NCBI GenBank assembly: GCA_905221605.1
Contig: CAJNDS010001891.1
Span: 125,001 to 189,000, forward strand
DNA: 64,000 bases
Origin: Symbiodinium natans
Lineage: Eukaryota > Sar > Dinophyceae > Suessiales > Symbiodiniaceae
Direction: 5' to 3'
Position 1 is the stretch's first letter. Every line of letters begins with the position of its first letter. Shown here piece after piece: positions 54,992 to 64,000 of the stretch. Made by a program: the position numbers and the translations under genes. The notes below the pieces were generated by a model. It saw only the letters and a program-made list of their open reading frames with translations, was not told where the DNA came from and did not search any database.

Positions 54992-55109
54992 CCTTCTCTG
55001 ACCTCCCATGAACTTGACTTAAAAACCTCTGAACCGACGAAAACGAGAACTTCACCTCAGAATCTGAAAGGCGCTAGGGCTCAGGAGGGTATGTCGGACA
55101 TAGGGCTTC

Positions 55110-55225
55110 AGGAGTAGCCCACACTTTTCCTTGCTCTTGTGAACTCGAGTTGGAGGTGCACAGTTCGGACCTTCAGACTACTCTGCTGGCTTGAAAAGTT
55201 CGGACTACCCTTCTGGCTTGCAAAA
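55110..55225. repeat. Duplicate of gene Y 3' end
   Basis: CACACTTTTCC...CTTGCTCTTG-GAACTCGAGTT and AAAAGTTCGGACT-CCCTTCTGGCTTGC also occur at 55,617-55,730 in gene Y. A CCCTAAA array separates the copies. Confidence 0.75.
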
Positions 55226-55369
55226 CCGGCCCTCTGCTCTCTGCCGTCCGCTGCCATCTGCAGCTGCGAAAAGAAAGCCCATGATGCGGTCGATCACCTG
55301 GCTGACAGGGTGAGGCTGGTCGGAAAGAATCGATGTTTTTAAGACGGGTTTAGGGTTCTGGGGTTTACT

Positions 55370-55515
55370 AAACCCTAAACCCCAAACCCCAAACCCTAAA
55401 CCCTAAACCCTAAACCCTAAACTAAACCCTAAACCCTGTCACCCTGTAACCCTAAAACCCTAAACCCTAAACCGTAACCCTAAACCCTAATAACCCAAAA
55501 CCCTAAACCTAAACC
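55370..55515 (-). repeat. Last telomeric array before the satellite/gene block
   Basis: CCCTAAA units with CCCTGTA and CCCCAAA variants; no further array until 63,660. Confidence 0.9.
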
Positions 55516-55599
55516 CCAACCAGCCGTAACCAGCCCCCCAGCTTTCGAGGCCTACCTGTAAGGTTTTAAGGTTCTGGGTTTCAGGCATCAAGTTTGGGG

Positions 55600-56335
55600 T
55601 TAAGTGTCTGACGTAGCCCACACTTTTCCGGCGGACTTTTCCTTGCTCTTGCGAACTCGAGTTCGAGGCACCACAAAGTTTGGACTACTCTTCAGGCTGG
55701 AAAAGTTCGGACTGCCCTTCTGGCTTGCAGTTCGGGCCCAGCGATGCAGAGATGCTCTTAGCCTTGTGGCCAAGACTTTCACAGCCACCCACGGAATCCT
55801 GCGCAAACGACTGGCTGACCATCGGGCACTCCTTTCGCTCTTGCTTTCAGCAGCCTTCCTCATGTTGTGGAGTGTCTTGCTGCCTTCACCCAAAGGAAAC
55901 TGTGCCACCTTCTTATTGTAGGCCTTCATGTTCCGGCCCATGAAGACAAGCTTCTCGGGCGAAGGCACTGTCTCGAGCCAGGCCCTCAAAAGAACTAAAT
56001 CATCAGTGCCGTCTCCAGCAATACCAGCGAACTTCAAAAGTGCCCTTTCCACAACCCGCTTAGTATCTGCATTGCCGCGCGCAAAGTGCTTCAGCAGGCT
56101 GCCTGCTGACTCACACAAGCAGGAAGAGCTGACAATACTCCCAAGGGTGTGGAAGGCAAAAACAAAGGCTCGGACCTCAGCTGTTTTCGGGCCATACCAA
56201 AGTTTGTCTGTATGGATGAGGCGCCACAGGGCTCTCCAGTCCAGCATCCGAAAGCGACGGCGAGGACCCAAAGTAGACCGCTCCACTCTGGGGCGAAGCC
56301 CAGGCGCCAACCAGATCTGTGTTTCGTACTTTTCG
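55600..56335 (-). CDS. Gene Y, last exon
   Basis: About 245 residues to TGA at 55,600. Includes LAPGLRPRVERSTLGPRRRF, CESAGSLLKHFARGNADTKR, VVERALLKFAGIAGDGTDDL and a Lys/Arg/Ser-rich tail with SPNFSSLKSSPNF. The acceptor is AGAGCAG (phase 2). Its length and composition make coding nearly certain. No family is recognised. Not a viral or toxin gene by any motif seen. The tail is partly duplicated at 55,110. Confidence 0.75.
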
Positions 56336-56424
56336 CTGCTCTGTTCGACAGGGCGACAGGGTGTGTGAGATTTAGGATGTAGATTCCAGTGTGTGTGCTG
56401 CTTGACATTCAGACGAGTCAGGAC

Positions 56425-56579
56425 CTGCAAGGAACTGAGGTGCAACCAGGCCTCAGCATTGCCATGTACTGCTTCTGCATCTGCTCAGCGCTGGTTCTCA
56501 GTAGGAACTCGTGCCAAGGGTGTCTTTGCTGCATCCAGCGGTGTATGTGAGCAACTCTGGGAAGAAGAGCTTCAGAAAA
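56425..56579 (-). CDS. Gene Y, exon
   Basis: SEALLPRVAHIHRWMQQRHP then WHEFLLRTSAEQMQKQYMAM. The acceptor is CACTCAG and the donor GTCCTG. End phase 2 fits the last exon. Confidence 0.65.
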
Positions 56580-56703
56580 CTGAGTGTTCTTCGGACTGAA
56601 GGAGGGTATTCATGTCGAAGCCTCCCCGTGGATGAACCATGTTTAGGAAGGATTCAATCAATCATTCGCATTTGGGTAGACTATTTAGATCTTCACCTTT
56701 TAC

Positions 56704-57030
56704 AAAAAATCTTAAATCAGGGCCCAAGCTACAAACACTGCATGCCTCCAAAACATCACAGGGCACATGAATACCTGGTGCTTGCAGAACCTTGTCGCGA
56801 AAGAACGATTGGAACGCAGTGAAGAAAGCGATAATTCCACTGATCGCCTGCTGTATTTTCTGGCTTGCAAGCCAAAGGCTTTCACGTGTCTGCTTCTGCA
56901 TCAACTTCTCAAAGCCGTGCTCAGCATAAATTCCCTCGTCCAGCCTTGCTTCTGGCTTGGAGCACAAAACACAAAAACAGCTACGTCCTTCAACGTCAAC
57001 CATGGTTGTTTTGTTATGGTTTTTCAATAG
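56704..57030 (-). CDS. Gene Y, exon
   Basis: FCVLCSKPEARLDEGIYAEH, KIQQAISGIIAFFTAFQSFF and CDVLEACSVCSLGPDLRFF; donor GTAAAA. The 5' limit is uncertain because the frame change near 57,060 needs a short intron. Confidence 0.65.
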
Positions 57031-57074
57031 CAGTGAAAGACATGCAACTTGCTGTGTGCTAACTTGCATCAAGA

Positions 57075-57671
57075 CACGCCACATTCTTGAAGGTCCGGGT
57101 GATAAGGAACATCTCCATGCAGGCGAGGAAATTTAAGCATTTGTCTTTCCACGGCTGGGTGAAAAACCAAAAAACACAATGCCATTCCTTGGGTGGCAGC
57201 GGTACAACAGATGCCTTGGCTCTTTGCGCACGGCCACGCCCACGGCCACCTGCACGTTCAGCGTGAGAATGAGCTTGAAGCGCTTTCTCGGGCAAGTCCC
57301 ACAAGAAGATAAGGATATTCACCAAAATTGGCAAGAGCTGCTGCAGACCTTTCCAACTTTGTGGCTCTTCTTTGAGTGAACTGTGCAACCCGTAAACCAT
57401 TGAAAGTTTGGAAAAGAAGACGGCGTCGGGCGACTGAACATGCCTTCCACAGGCAATGAAGCCAGCATCCATGTGAAAAATGTCACAAATCCCTTGCACT
57501 TGGAACACGAGCACGCTGCTGCACTTCTGCTCCATGATCTTTTCAAGCCTTCGGGCCAACTTCGGGTTCCGTCTCTTTGTGGGCTTGGCAGTTGGGTCCA
57601 GTAGTGCAGCCAATGGAGCAGAGTCCTTCGAAGTTGGCAGGAACTCATTCAAAAGAATGCAAAAAACCACC
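57075..57671 (-). CDS. Gene Y, long exon
   Basis: KRRNPKLARRLEKIMEQKCS, MDAGFIACGRHVQSPDAVFF, LLPILVNILIFLWDLPEKAL and AERAGGRGRGRAQRAKAS. The acceptor GGCAG in phase 2 fits the exon at 57,907. A basic RG-rich patch sits between helical segments. Confidence 0.7.
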
Positions 57672-57906
57672 CTGCCATAATCTGAACCCTAAAGCCTTAA
57701 CTCCTGCACTTTCACTTTAACTCTGAAACCGTGAAGCCCTGAACTTCTCAGACTCTCAGATTTCTGAACCAAACCCCTAAACTGGACTGGAGCCAGGTTA
57801 AGGGCAACCCCTAATCCTTAATCCTTATCCTTAATCCCCTAATCCATCCATCCTAATCCTAACTAAACATAGTCCATAGCTGCAACGCAAAAACATCCCA
57901 TTGCAC

Positions 57907-58147
57907 CTGGCCACGGTTCCCACCAAGCCGGGAACTGTAGGTGGCAGAAAACATGATAGTAGCACACGTTTCGGGAGCTTGGGCTGTAGCTTCTTCTTCT
58001 GCTCCTCGGACAAGTTGTTCGTATCACTGCCTTCATCTGAATCGGCCTCTTCGAACTTGAAAGTGCCTGGAAAGGCAGCAAGTGGCCCTGAAGCAACATC
58101 TAGAACTGTTAGGTCAAGCTGAACCTCAACCACTAACCTCAGCAGCC
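57907..58147 (-). CDS. Gene Y, acidic/Lys-rich exon
   Basis: FKFEEADSDEGSDTNNLSEE then QKKKLQPKLPKRVLLSCFLP. The donor CCAG/GTGCAA is phase 2; acceptor ACACAG. A second acceptor TTTCCAG at about 58,067 could be used instead. The charged stretch suggests a nuclear or disordered region. Confidence 0.6.
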
Positions 58148-58174
58148 CTGTGTTGTTCAGTGGGTCTTTTCAAC

Positions 58175-58270
58175 CATCGGCCTGGTTTGACTGCCCGTGG
58201 ATCGAACGCACGCTGCTGGCGGAGAACTTCCTGCCCACCTGTAAGCCAAGCTGAAAAATCGGACGCCATG
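58175..58270 (-). CDS. Gene Y, 5' region, model uncertain
   Basis: ATG at 58,270 opens MASDFSAWLTGGQEVLRQQR then AFDPRAVKPGRWLKRPTEQH. Alternatively an exon VGRKFSASSVRSIHGQSNQA starts after CTTACAG at 58,238. The sequence alone does not decide. Confidence 0.5.
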
Positions 58271-58734
58271 GCTGGCTGGAATCAGCTGCTAAACAATGAC
58301 AATAAAGTTGGTCAAGTAGTGTATTCCTCCAGATAGGATATCTTCCTGCATGTCCAGTTGGTCAGTTGGTAAGCTGCAAGACGACAAAGAACGATCTACC
58401 AATTATAGTCCTTTATGAACATATCTGTCTGTGCAGCAGCAGCATCAGCCTGAATGTTGCGGCAGATGAGACAGACAACCGAGACACTTCAGGCACCACA
58501 ACACTCTCAGCAGAACAGCACAGCAGCATCATCATCAAGAAGCCTGCTGGCCTGAGCCACCACGCTCTGGCATGTCTGCAGAAGCTGGCCGCAACGACCT
58601 TGCAGTGACTGTACGAGGAAGTCAGTTTGTGTCTTTCAGGCAACTCATGATTGGCTGCCCCTTCAATGATTCACAGTATACAAGAGTAAAAAAAGAGGGG
58701 GAGCAGGGTATACGGCTGTGGTGTCGGACAAACT
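58271..58734. other. Region upstream of gene Y
   Basis: No telomeric repeat. Open frames on both strands are not convincing. May hold the promoter or 5' exons. Confidence 0.4.
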
Positions 58735-59889
58735 CTTCAGAAAGAAAGACCCACCAGCCCGCGCAGCGGAGAAATTTTTTCCAGGCCCTGTAGAGTGAGG
58801 AGAAACATGGGGTGGTGGTGGCTGCCTGGCCCGGGAGAGAAACTATTCAGAAATGAAGGCCCAACAGCCCATGCAGCGGAGAATTTTTTTCCAGAGGCCC
58901 TGTGGAGTGAGGAGAAACATGGGGTGGTAGAGGCTGCCTGGCCCGGGAGAAACTATTCAGAAATGAAGACCCAGCAGCCCGTGCAGCGGAGAAATTTTTT
59001 TCCAGAGGCCCTTTGGAGTGAGGAGAAACATGGGGTGGTAGAGGCTGCCTGGCCCGGGAGAAACTATTCAGAAATGAAGACCCAACAGCCCGCGCAGCGG
59101 AGAATTTTTTTTTCCCAGGCTCTGTGGAGTGAGGAGAAACATGGGGTGGTGGAGGCTGCCTGGCCCGGGAGAAACTATTCAGAAATCAAGACTCAACAGC
59201 CCGTGCAGCGGAGAAATTGTTTTTCCCCAGGCCCTGTGGAGTGAGGAGAAACACGGGGTGGTGGAGGCTGCCTGGCCCGGGAGAAACTATTCAGAAATGA
59301 AGATCCAACAGCCCGTGCAGCGGAGAAATTTTTTCCAGAGGCCCTGTGGAGTGAGGAGAAACATGGGGTGGTAGAGGCTGCCTGGCCCGGGAGAGAAACT
59401 ATTCAGAAATGAAGACCCAACAGCCCGCGCAGCGGAGAATTTCTTTTTCCCAGGCCCTGTGGAGTGAGGAGAAACATGGGGTGGTGGAGGCTGCCTGGCC
59501 CGGGAGAAACTATTCAGAAATGAAGACCCAACAGCCCGCGCAGCGGAGAATTATTTTTTTCCCAGGCCCTGTGGAGTGAGGAGAAACATGGGGTGGTGGA
59601 GGCTGCCTGGCCCGGGAGAAACTATTCAGAAATGAAGACCCAACAGCCCGCGCAGCGGAGAATTTTTTTTTCCCAGGCCCTGTGGAGTGAGGAGAAACAT
59701 GGGGTGGTGGAGGCTGCCTGGCCCGGGAGAAACTATTCAGAAATGAAGACCCAACAGCCCGCGCAGCGGAGAATTTTTTTTCCCAGGCCCTGTGGAGTGA
59801 GGAGAAACAGGGGGTCGTGCTGTCTGTGGTGCAACCTATTCAGCAATAAAGACCCACCAGCCAGCACGCGCAGCGGAGATTTTTTTTCA
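58735..59889 (+). repeat. ~111-bp tandem repeat, about ten units
   Basis: GTGAGGAGAAACATGGGGTGG recurs at intervals of 110-113 bp (58,795 to 59,797). Spacing varies mainly with the length of a T run (6-9 T) after CAGCGGAGAA. Each unit carries CCTGGCCCGGGAG and CTATTCAGAAATGAAGACCC. Open frames across several units (EEKHGVVEAAWPGRNYSEMK) follow from the period and change with T-run length. Not assigned as a gene. Confidence 0.9.
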
Positions 59890-59896
59890 AATGTTT

Positions 59897-60465
59897 CTCC
59901 CACCTTTCGTACCTATTGTAACGCAGTGTTCGCAGAGTGGTGTTGCAAAAGCCACAAAAGTTGGGACAAACGTTTTGTATGTCCCACCTTTCGTACCTAT
60001 TGTAATGCAGTGTTCGCCGCGCGGTGTTGCAAAAGCCACAAAAGGTGGGACAAACGTTTTGTATGTCCCACCTTTCGTACATATTGTAATGCAGTGTTCG
60101 CAGCGCGGTGTTGCAAAAGCCACAAAAGGTGGGACAAACGTTTTGTATGTCCCACCTTTCGTACCTATTGTAATGCAGTGTTCGCAGCGCGGTGTTGCAA
60201 AAGCCACAAAAGGTGGGACAAACGTTTTGTATGTCCCACCTTTCATACCTATTGCAACGCAGTGTTCGCAGCGCGGTGTTGCAAAAGCCACAAAAGGTGG
60301 GACAAACGTTTTGTATGTCCCACCTTTCGTACCTATTGCAACTTAGTGTTCGCAGCGCGGTGTTGCAAAAGCCACAAAAGGTGGGACAAACGTTTTGTGT
60401 GTCCCACCTTTCATACCTGTTGCAACGCAGTGTTCGCAGCATGGTGTCTCACCTTTTGTGCTTCT
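59897..60465 (+). repeat. 84-bp satellite, seven units
   Basis: CCCACCTTTCGTACCTATTG starts at 59,899 and then exactly every 84 bp to 60,403. Each unit is bounded by inverted arms TGTCCCACCTTT / AAAGGTGGGACA with AAACGTTTTGTA between units. 84 is divisible by 3, so several frames stay open on both strands. Confidence 0.95.
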
Positions 60466-60512
60466 GGAACACTAGTATTGCAAAGGCAGAAAAGAAGATA
60501 AAAAAAAACAAG

Positions 60513-60795
60513 TAGTTTGTCCCACTTTAAGCGCTGTTTTCAAAAAAGCGGTTAAAGTGGGACATACGTTTTGTATGTCCCACTTTATTGGCCCTTATTG
60601 GCCCATTAAAGGCACGGTTGTCCCACTTTAAGCGCTTTTTTGAAAACAGCGATTAAAATGGGACAAAAAAATGAAGGAGATTTGTTGTCCCATTTTAATC
60701 GCTGTTTTCAAAAAAGCGATTAAAGTGGGACATACGTTTTGTTTGTCCCACTTTAAGCGCATTTTTGAAAACAGCGCTTAAATTGGGACAAACGT
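60513..60795. repeat. Cluster of inverted repeats sharing the satellite arms
   Basis: Five TGTCCCACTTTAA...TTAAAGTGGGACA hairpins with GCGCT/AGCGATT and TTTTCAAAAAAGCG inner stems, alternating in orientation and separated by TACGTTTTGTA. Confidence 0.9.
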
Positions 60796-60799
60796 CTTG

Positions 60800-61440
60800 T
60801 TTGATTTCTGCCACCTTTTGCAACACAGTGTTCGCAGCGCGGTGTTGCAAAAGCCACAAAAGGTGGGACAAACATTTTGTATGTCCCACCTTTCATACCT
60901 ATTGTAACGCAGTGTTCGCAGCGCGGTGTTGCAGCGTTGCAAAAGCCACAAAAGGTGGGACAAACGTTTTGTATGTCCCACCTTTCGTACCTATTGTAAT
61001 GCAGTGTTCGCAGCGTGGTGTTGCAAAAGCCACAAAAGTTGGGACAAACGTTTTGTATGTCCCACCTTTCATACCTATTGCAACGCAGTGTTCGCCGCGC
61101 GGTGTTGCAAAAGCCACAAAAGGTGGGACAAACGTTTTGTATGTCCCACCTTTCGTACCTATTGTAATGCAGTGTTCGCAGCGCGGTGTTGCAAAAGCCA
61201 CAAAAGGTGGGACAAACGTTTTGTATGTCCCACCTTTCATACCTATTGCAACGCAGTGTTCGCAGCGCGGTGTTGCAGCGTTGCAAAAGCCACAAAAGGT
61301 GGGACAAACGTTTTGTATGTCCCACCTTTCATACCTATTGTAACGCAGTGTTCGCAGCGCGGTGTTGCAGCGTTGCAAAAGCCACAAAAGGTGGGACAAA
61401 CGTTTTGTGTGTCCCACCTTTCGTACCTATTGCAAAAAAA
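60800..61440 (+). repeat. 84/92-bp satellite, seven units
   Basis: Same unit as 59,897-60,465. Three of the spacings are 92 bp because of an added GCAGCGTT beside GTGTTGCAGCGTTGC. Confidence 0.95.
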
Positions 61441-62017
61441 CACAAAAGCAAACAAAACGTTTGTCCCACTATTTTGCAATGCAGCGTTGGTAGTGCTGTG
61501 TAGCAGTGTTGGCAGCGCAGAATTGTAAAAGCCACAAAACACAACCTAAGACTGTGACTGTGACTGTGGATGCAAGCATGAAATCAGAGAGTCACCATGC
61601 GCGACATGCGTGTGCTGCTAGAAACGACTGATCACAGGGCGCAAACAGAAATCATGCAAACATGCCTTTTCCAGGTGCCTGTGAGTCACTCACTCCTTTA
61701 AAAGGAGACACAGGCGGATGGCCTAAATGGTGTTCCGGCATGCTTAGGCATCTGTACTGCTACAAGCAGGAACTGTTAACTGTTAACTGCAACACTATGT
61801 TCTAATTCTAACTATGTATACAGAAATTTTAGACACCAATTCTTATGTATTTCTGTGTATGAACAATACACAGCATGCAGCTATGCCAAGCTAAGGAAAA
61901 CATGCCTCTTCGGACGATTGGGATTCTGACTCCCCACCTGCCACTGCCACCGCCTGCTCGGGCTGCATCTTGCCCACTCAAAAACATGTGCGCGCAAGCC
62001 AAAATTGCAGGCCTGGC
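61441..62017. other. Unique spacer, no gene seen
   Basis: Short simple motifs (TGTGACTGTGACTGTG, GTTAACTGTTAACTG) and AT-rich sequence. No exon with splice support. Confidence 0.6.
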
Positions 62018-63655
62018 TCCAACACCATTTTCAGATACCAAAAATGGTGTTTTTGCAATTCTCACAAGCAAATTGAAGGGTTTCATTTCTGTTTTTGCTG
62101 TTTTTTCTATTCTGGAGAGGGTTTGTAAGGTGTATCATGCCTCTGAAAATGGGTTTTTCACAATTTGTCAACCTCGTAAAGTGGGCTTTGTCTATTCTGA
62201 AGAGGGTTTGTAAAACGTTTAAGGCCTCTTTCAACCTCTTAAAGCAGGTTTTTCACGGCTTTTCAAGGCCAGAACCATACAGGAACGCTGAAAACATCAT
62301 TTTCAGATAGCCAAAATGATGTTTTTGTTATTTTCGCAAGCAAATTTAAGGGTTTCATTTCTGTCTTTTTGTTTTGTCTATTCTTCTGGGGGTTTGTAAG
62401 GTGTTTAAGGCCTCTTAACGTGAGTTTTTCACGGTTTTGCAACCTCTTAAAGCGGGTTTTTCACGGCTTTTCAAGGCCAAAACCATACAGGAATGCCGAA
62501 AACATCATTTTCAGATACCCAAAATGAATTTAAGGGTTTCATTTTTGTTTGTGCTGTTTTTCTATTCTGGAGATGGTTTGCAAGGTGTTTGAAGCCTCTG
62601 AAAGTGGGTTTTTCACGGTTTTTCATGGCCAAAACCATACAGGAACGCCAAAAACATCATTTTCAGATACCAAAAATGGTGTTTTTGTTATTTTCGCAAG
62701 CGAATTTAAGGGTTTCATTCCTGTTTTTGCTGTTTTTTCTATTCTGGAGAGGTTTTGTAAGGTGTATTAGGCCTCTGAAAATTTGTCAACCTCATAAAGT
62801 GGGTTTTGTCTATTCTGAAGAGGGTTTGTAAGGCGTTCAAGGCCTCTTTCAACCTCTAAAAGCAGGTTTTTCACGGCTTTTCAAGGCCAGAACCATACAG
62901 GAATGCCGAAAACATCATTTTCAGAGAGCCAAAATGATGTTTTTGTTATTTTCGCAAGCAAATTTAAGGGTTTCATTTCTGTCTTTTTGTTTTGTCTATT
63001 CTTCTGAGGGTTTGTAAGGTTTAACGTGAGTTTTTCACGGTTTTGCAACCTCTTAAAGCGGGTTTTTCACGGCTTTTCAAGGCCAGAACTATACAGGAAC
63101 GCCGAAAACATCATTTTCAGATAACCAAAATGATGTTTTTGTTATTTTCGCAAGCAAATTTAAGGGTTTCATTTCTGTCTTTTTGTTTTGTCTATTCTTC
63201 TGAGGGTTTGTAAGGTGTTTAAGGCCTCTTAACGTGAGTTTTTCACGGCTTTGCAACCTCTTAAAGCGGGTTTTTCACGGCTTGTCAAGGCCAGAACTAT
63301 ACAGGAATGCCGAAAACATCATTTTCAGATACCCAAAATGATGTTTTTGTTATTTTCGCAAGCAAATTTAAGGGTTTCATTTCTGTCTTTTTGTTTTGTC
63401 TATTCTTCTGAGGGTTTGTAAGGTGTTTAAGGCCTCTTAATGTGAGTTTTTCACGGTTTTTCAACCTCTGAAAGCGGGTTTTTCACGGCTTTTCAAGGCC
63501 AGAACTATACAGGAATGCCGAAAACATCATTTTCAGATACCCGAAATGATGTTTTTGTTATTTTCGCAAGCAAGTTTAAGGGTTTCATTTCTGTCTTTTT
63601 GTTTTGTCTATTCTTCTGAGGGTTTGTAAGGTGTTTAAGGCCTCTTAACGTGGCT
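62018..63655 (+). repeat. 208-bp satellite with hairpin
   Basis: AAAACATCATTTTCAGATA occurs near 62,020, 62,291, 62,499, 62,651, 62,909, 63,105, 63,313 and 63,521. The last spacings are exactly 208 bp; others reflect insertions or deletions. Each unit has ACATCATTTT-loop-AAAATGATGT and a doubled GTTTTTCACGG-TTTTGCAA segment. Confidence 0.9.
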
Positions 63656-64000
63656 CAGGAACCCTATCCCTAATCCCTAATACACCCTAAGGCAGCCTTT
63701 GAGCTGGGTTCACATGACTCGGGCTTAGGGCTTCGGGCTTCGGGCTTAGGGCTTGGGGCTTAGGGCTAAGGGCTTAGGGCTTAGGGCTTGGGCTTAGGGC
63801 TTAAGGTTTAGGGTGGGTTCGGGCTTACCAGCTTTTATTTGTTTAGGGCTTAAGGCTGTACGACTCGGGGTCAGGGTTTGGGGTTAGGGTTTGGACTTGG
63901 TCGGGCTTGGGCTCGGGCGCTACCCTTCAACCCTGCAACCCTTCCCCTACTTATCCCTAACCCCGAATTCTTAAATCTTAAACCCTGGCCTAGGGCTTAG
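63656..64000 (+). repeat. Degenerate telomere-like tract
   Basis: Tandem CTTAGGG, CTTCGGG and CTTGGGG variants at 63,720-63,800 and scattered CCCTAA; no perfect TTTAGGG run. Confidence 0.8.

Noticed and set aside
59897-61440. CRISPR array from regular 84-bp spacing
   Set aside because: The whole 84-bp unit repeats, including the would-be spacers, and the context is a eukaryotic nuclear genome.
58795-61528. Long proteins from open frames across the tandem repeats, on both strands
   Set aside because: Open frames follow from periods of 84 bp (a multiple of three) and from unit similarity. Several frames are open at once and no start or splice context supports a gene.

Overview
Eukaryotic nuclear DNA. 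The (TTTAGGG)n motif, seen in both orientations almost throughout positions 1-55,500, is the plant/dinoflagellate/apicomplexan-type telomere repeat. Here it is interstitial: short blocks of telomeric repeat alternate with 40-150 bp GC-balanced coding-like segments and with short foldback (MITE-like) elements. Nearly all coding segments read best on the minus strand. They have exon-sized lengths, mostly GT-AG junctions (a few GC or GA donors), and phases that agree where neighbours can be joined. One-directional small-exon genes, occasional GC/GA donors and TTTAGGG repeats together point to a dinoflagellate (Symbiodiniaceae-like). This is an inference; other TTTAGGG algae are possible.

Layout. 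(i) 1-55,500: mosaic of telomeric arrays, about fifteen foldback families (called A-O here) and minus-strand exons. Best-supported gene pieces are a seven-exon run at 12,622-14,453, a three-exon run at 16,251-17,230, a two-exon 3' end at 19,126-19,544, a three-exon run at 20,553-21,333, a possibly complete signal-peptide plus membrane-segment gene at 26,514-27,939, a group of Cys-rich exons at 29,850-30,964, an intronless IFI6/IFI27-family gene at 35,993-36,370, and a two-exon 3' end at 48,660-48,970. (ii) 55,600-58,270: a multi-exon minus-strand gene of unknown function with no telomeric arrays. (iii) 58,735-63,655: three satellite types (about 111 bp; 84/92 bp with hairpin arms; 208 bp with a covarying hairpin) plus an inverted-repeat cluster. 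(iv) 63,656-64,000: degenerate telomere-like DNA again.

Central observation. In transcript sense an intron typically begins inside TTTAGGG repeats (donor GTTTAGGG) and ends just after CCCTAAA repeats (branch-point-like CTAAAC, then AG). Many introns are therefore inverted telomeric repeats with foldback elements in the middle. Telomeric arrays also interrupt individual foldback elements, so telomeric DNA seems to have been inserted repeatedly into this gene-containing region. No protein in the window except the IFI6/IFI27-like gene can be named with confidence. Exon boundaries were found by eye and are approximate where stated; several short exons are also open on the other strand.
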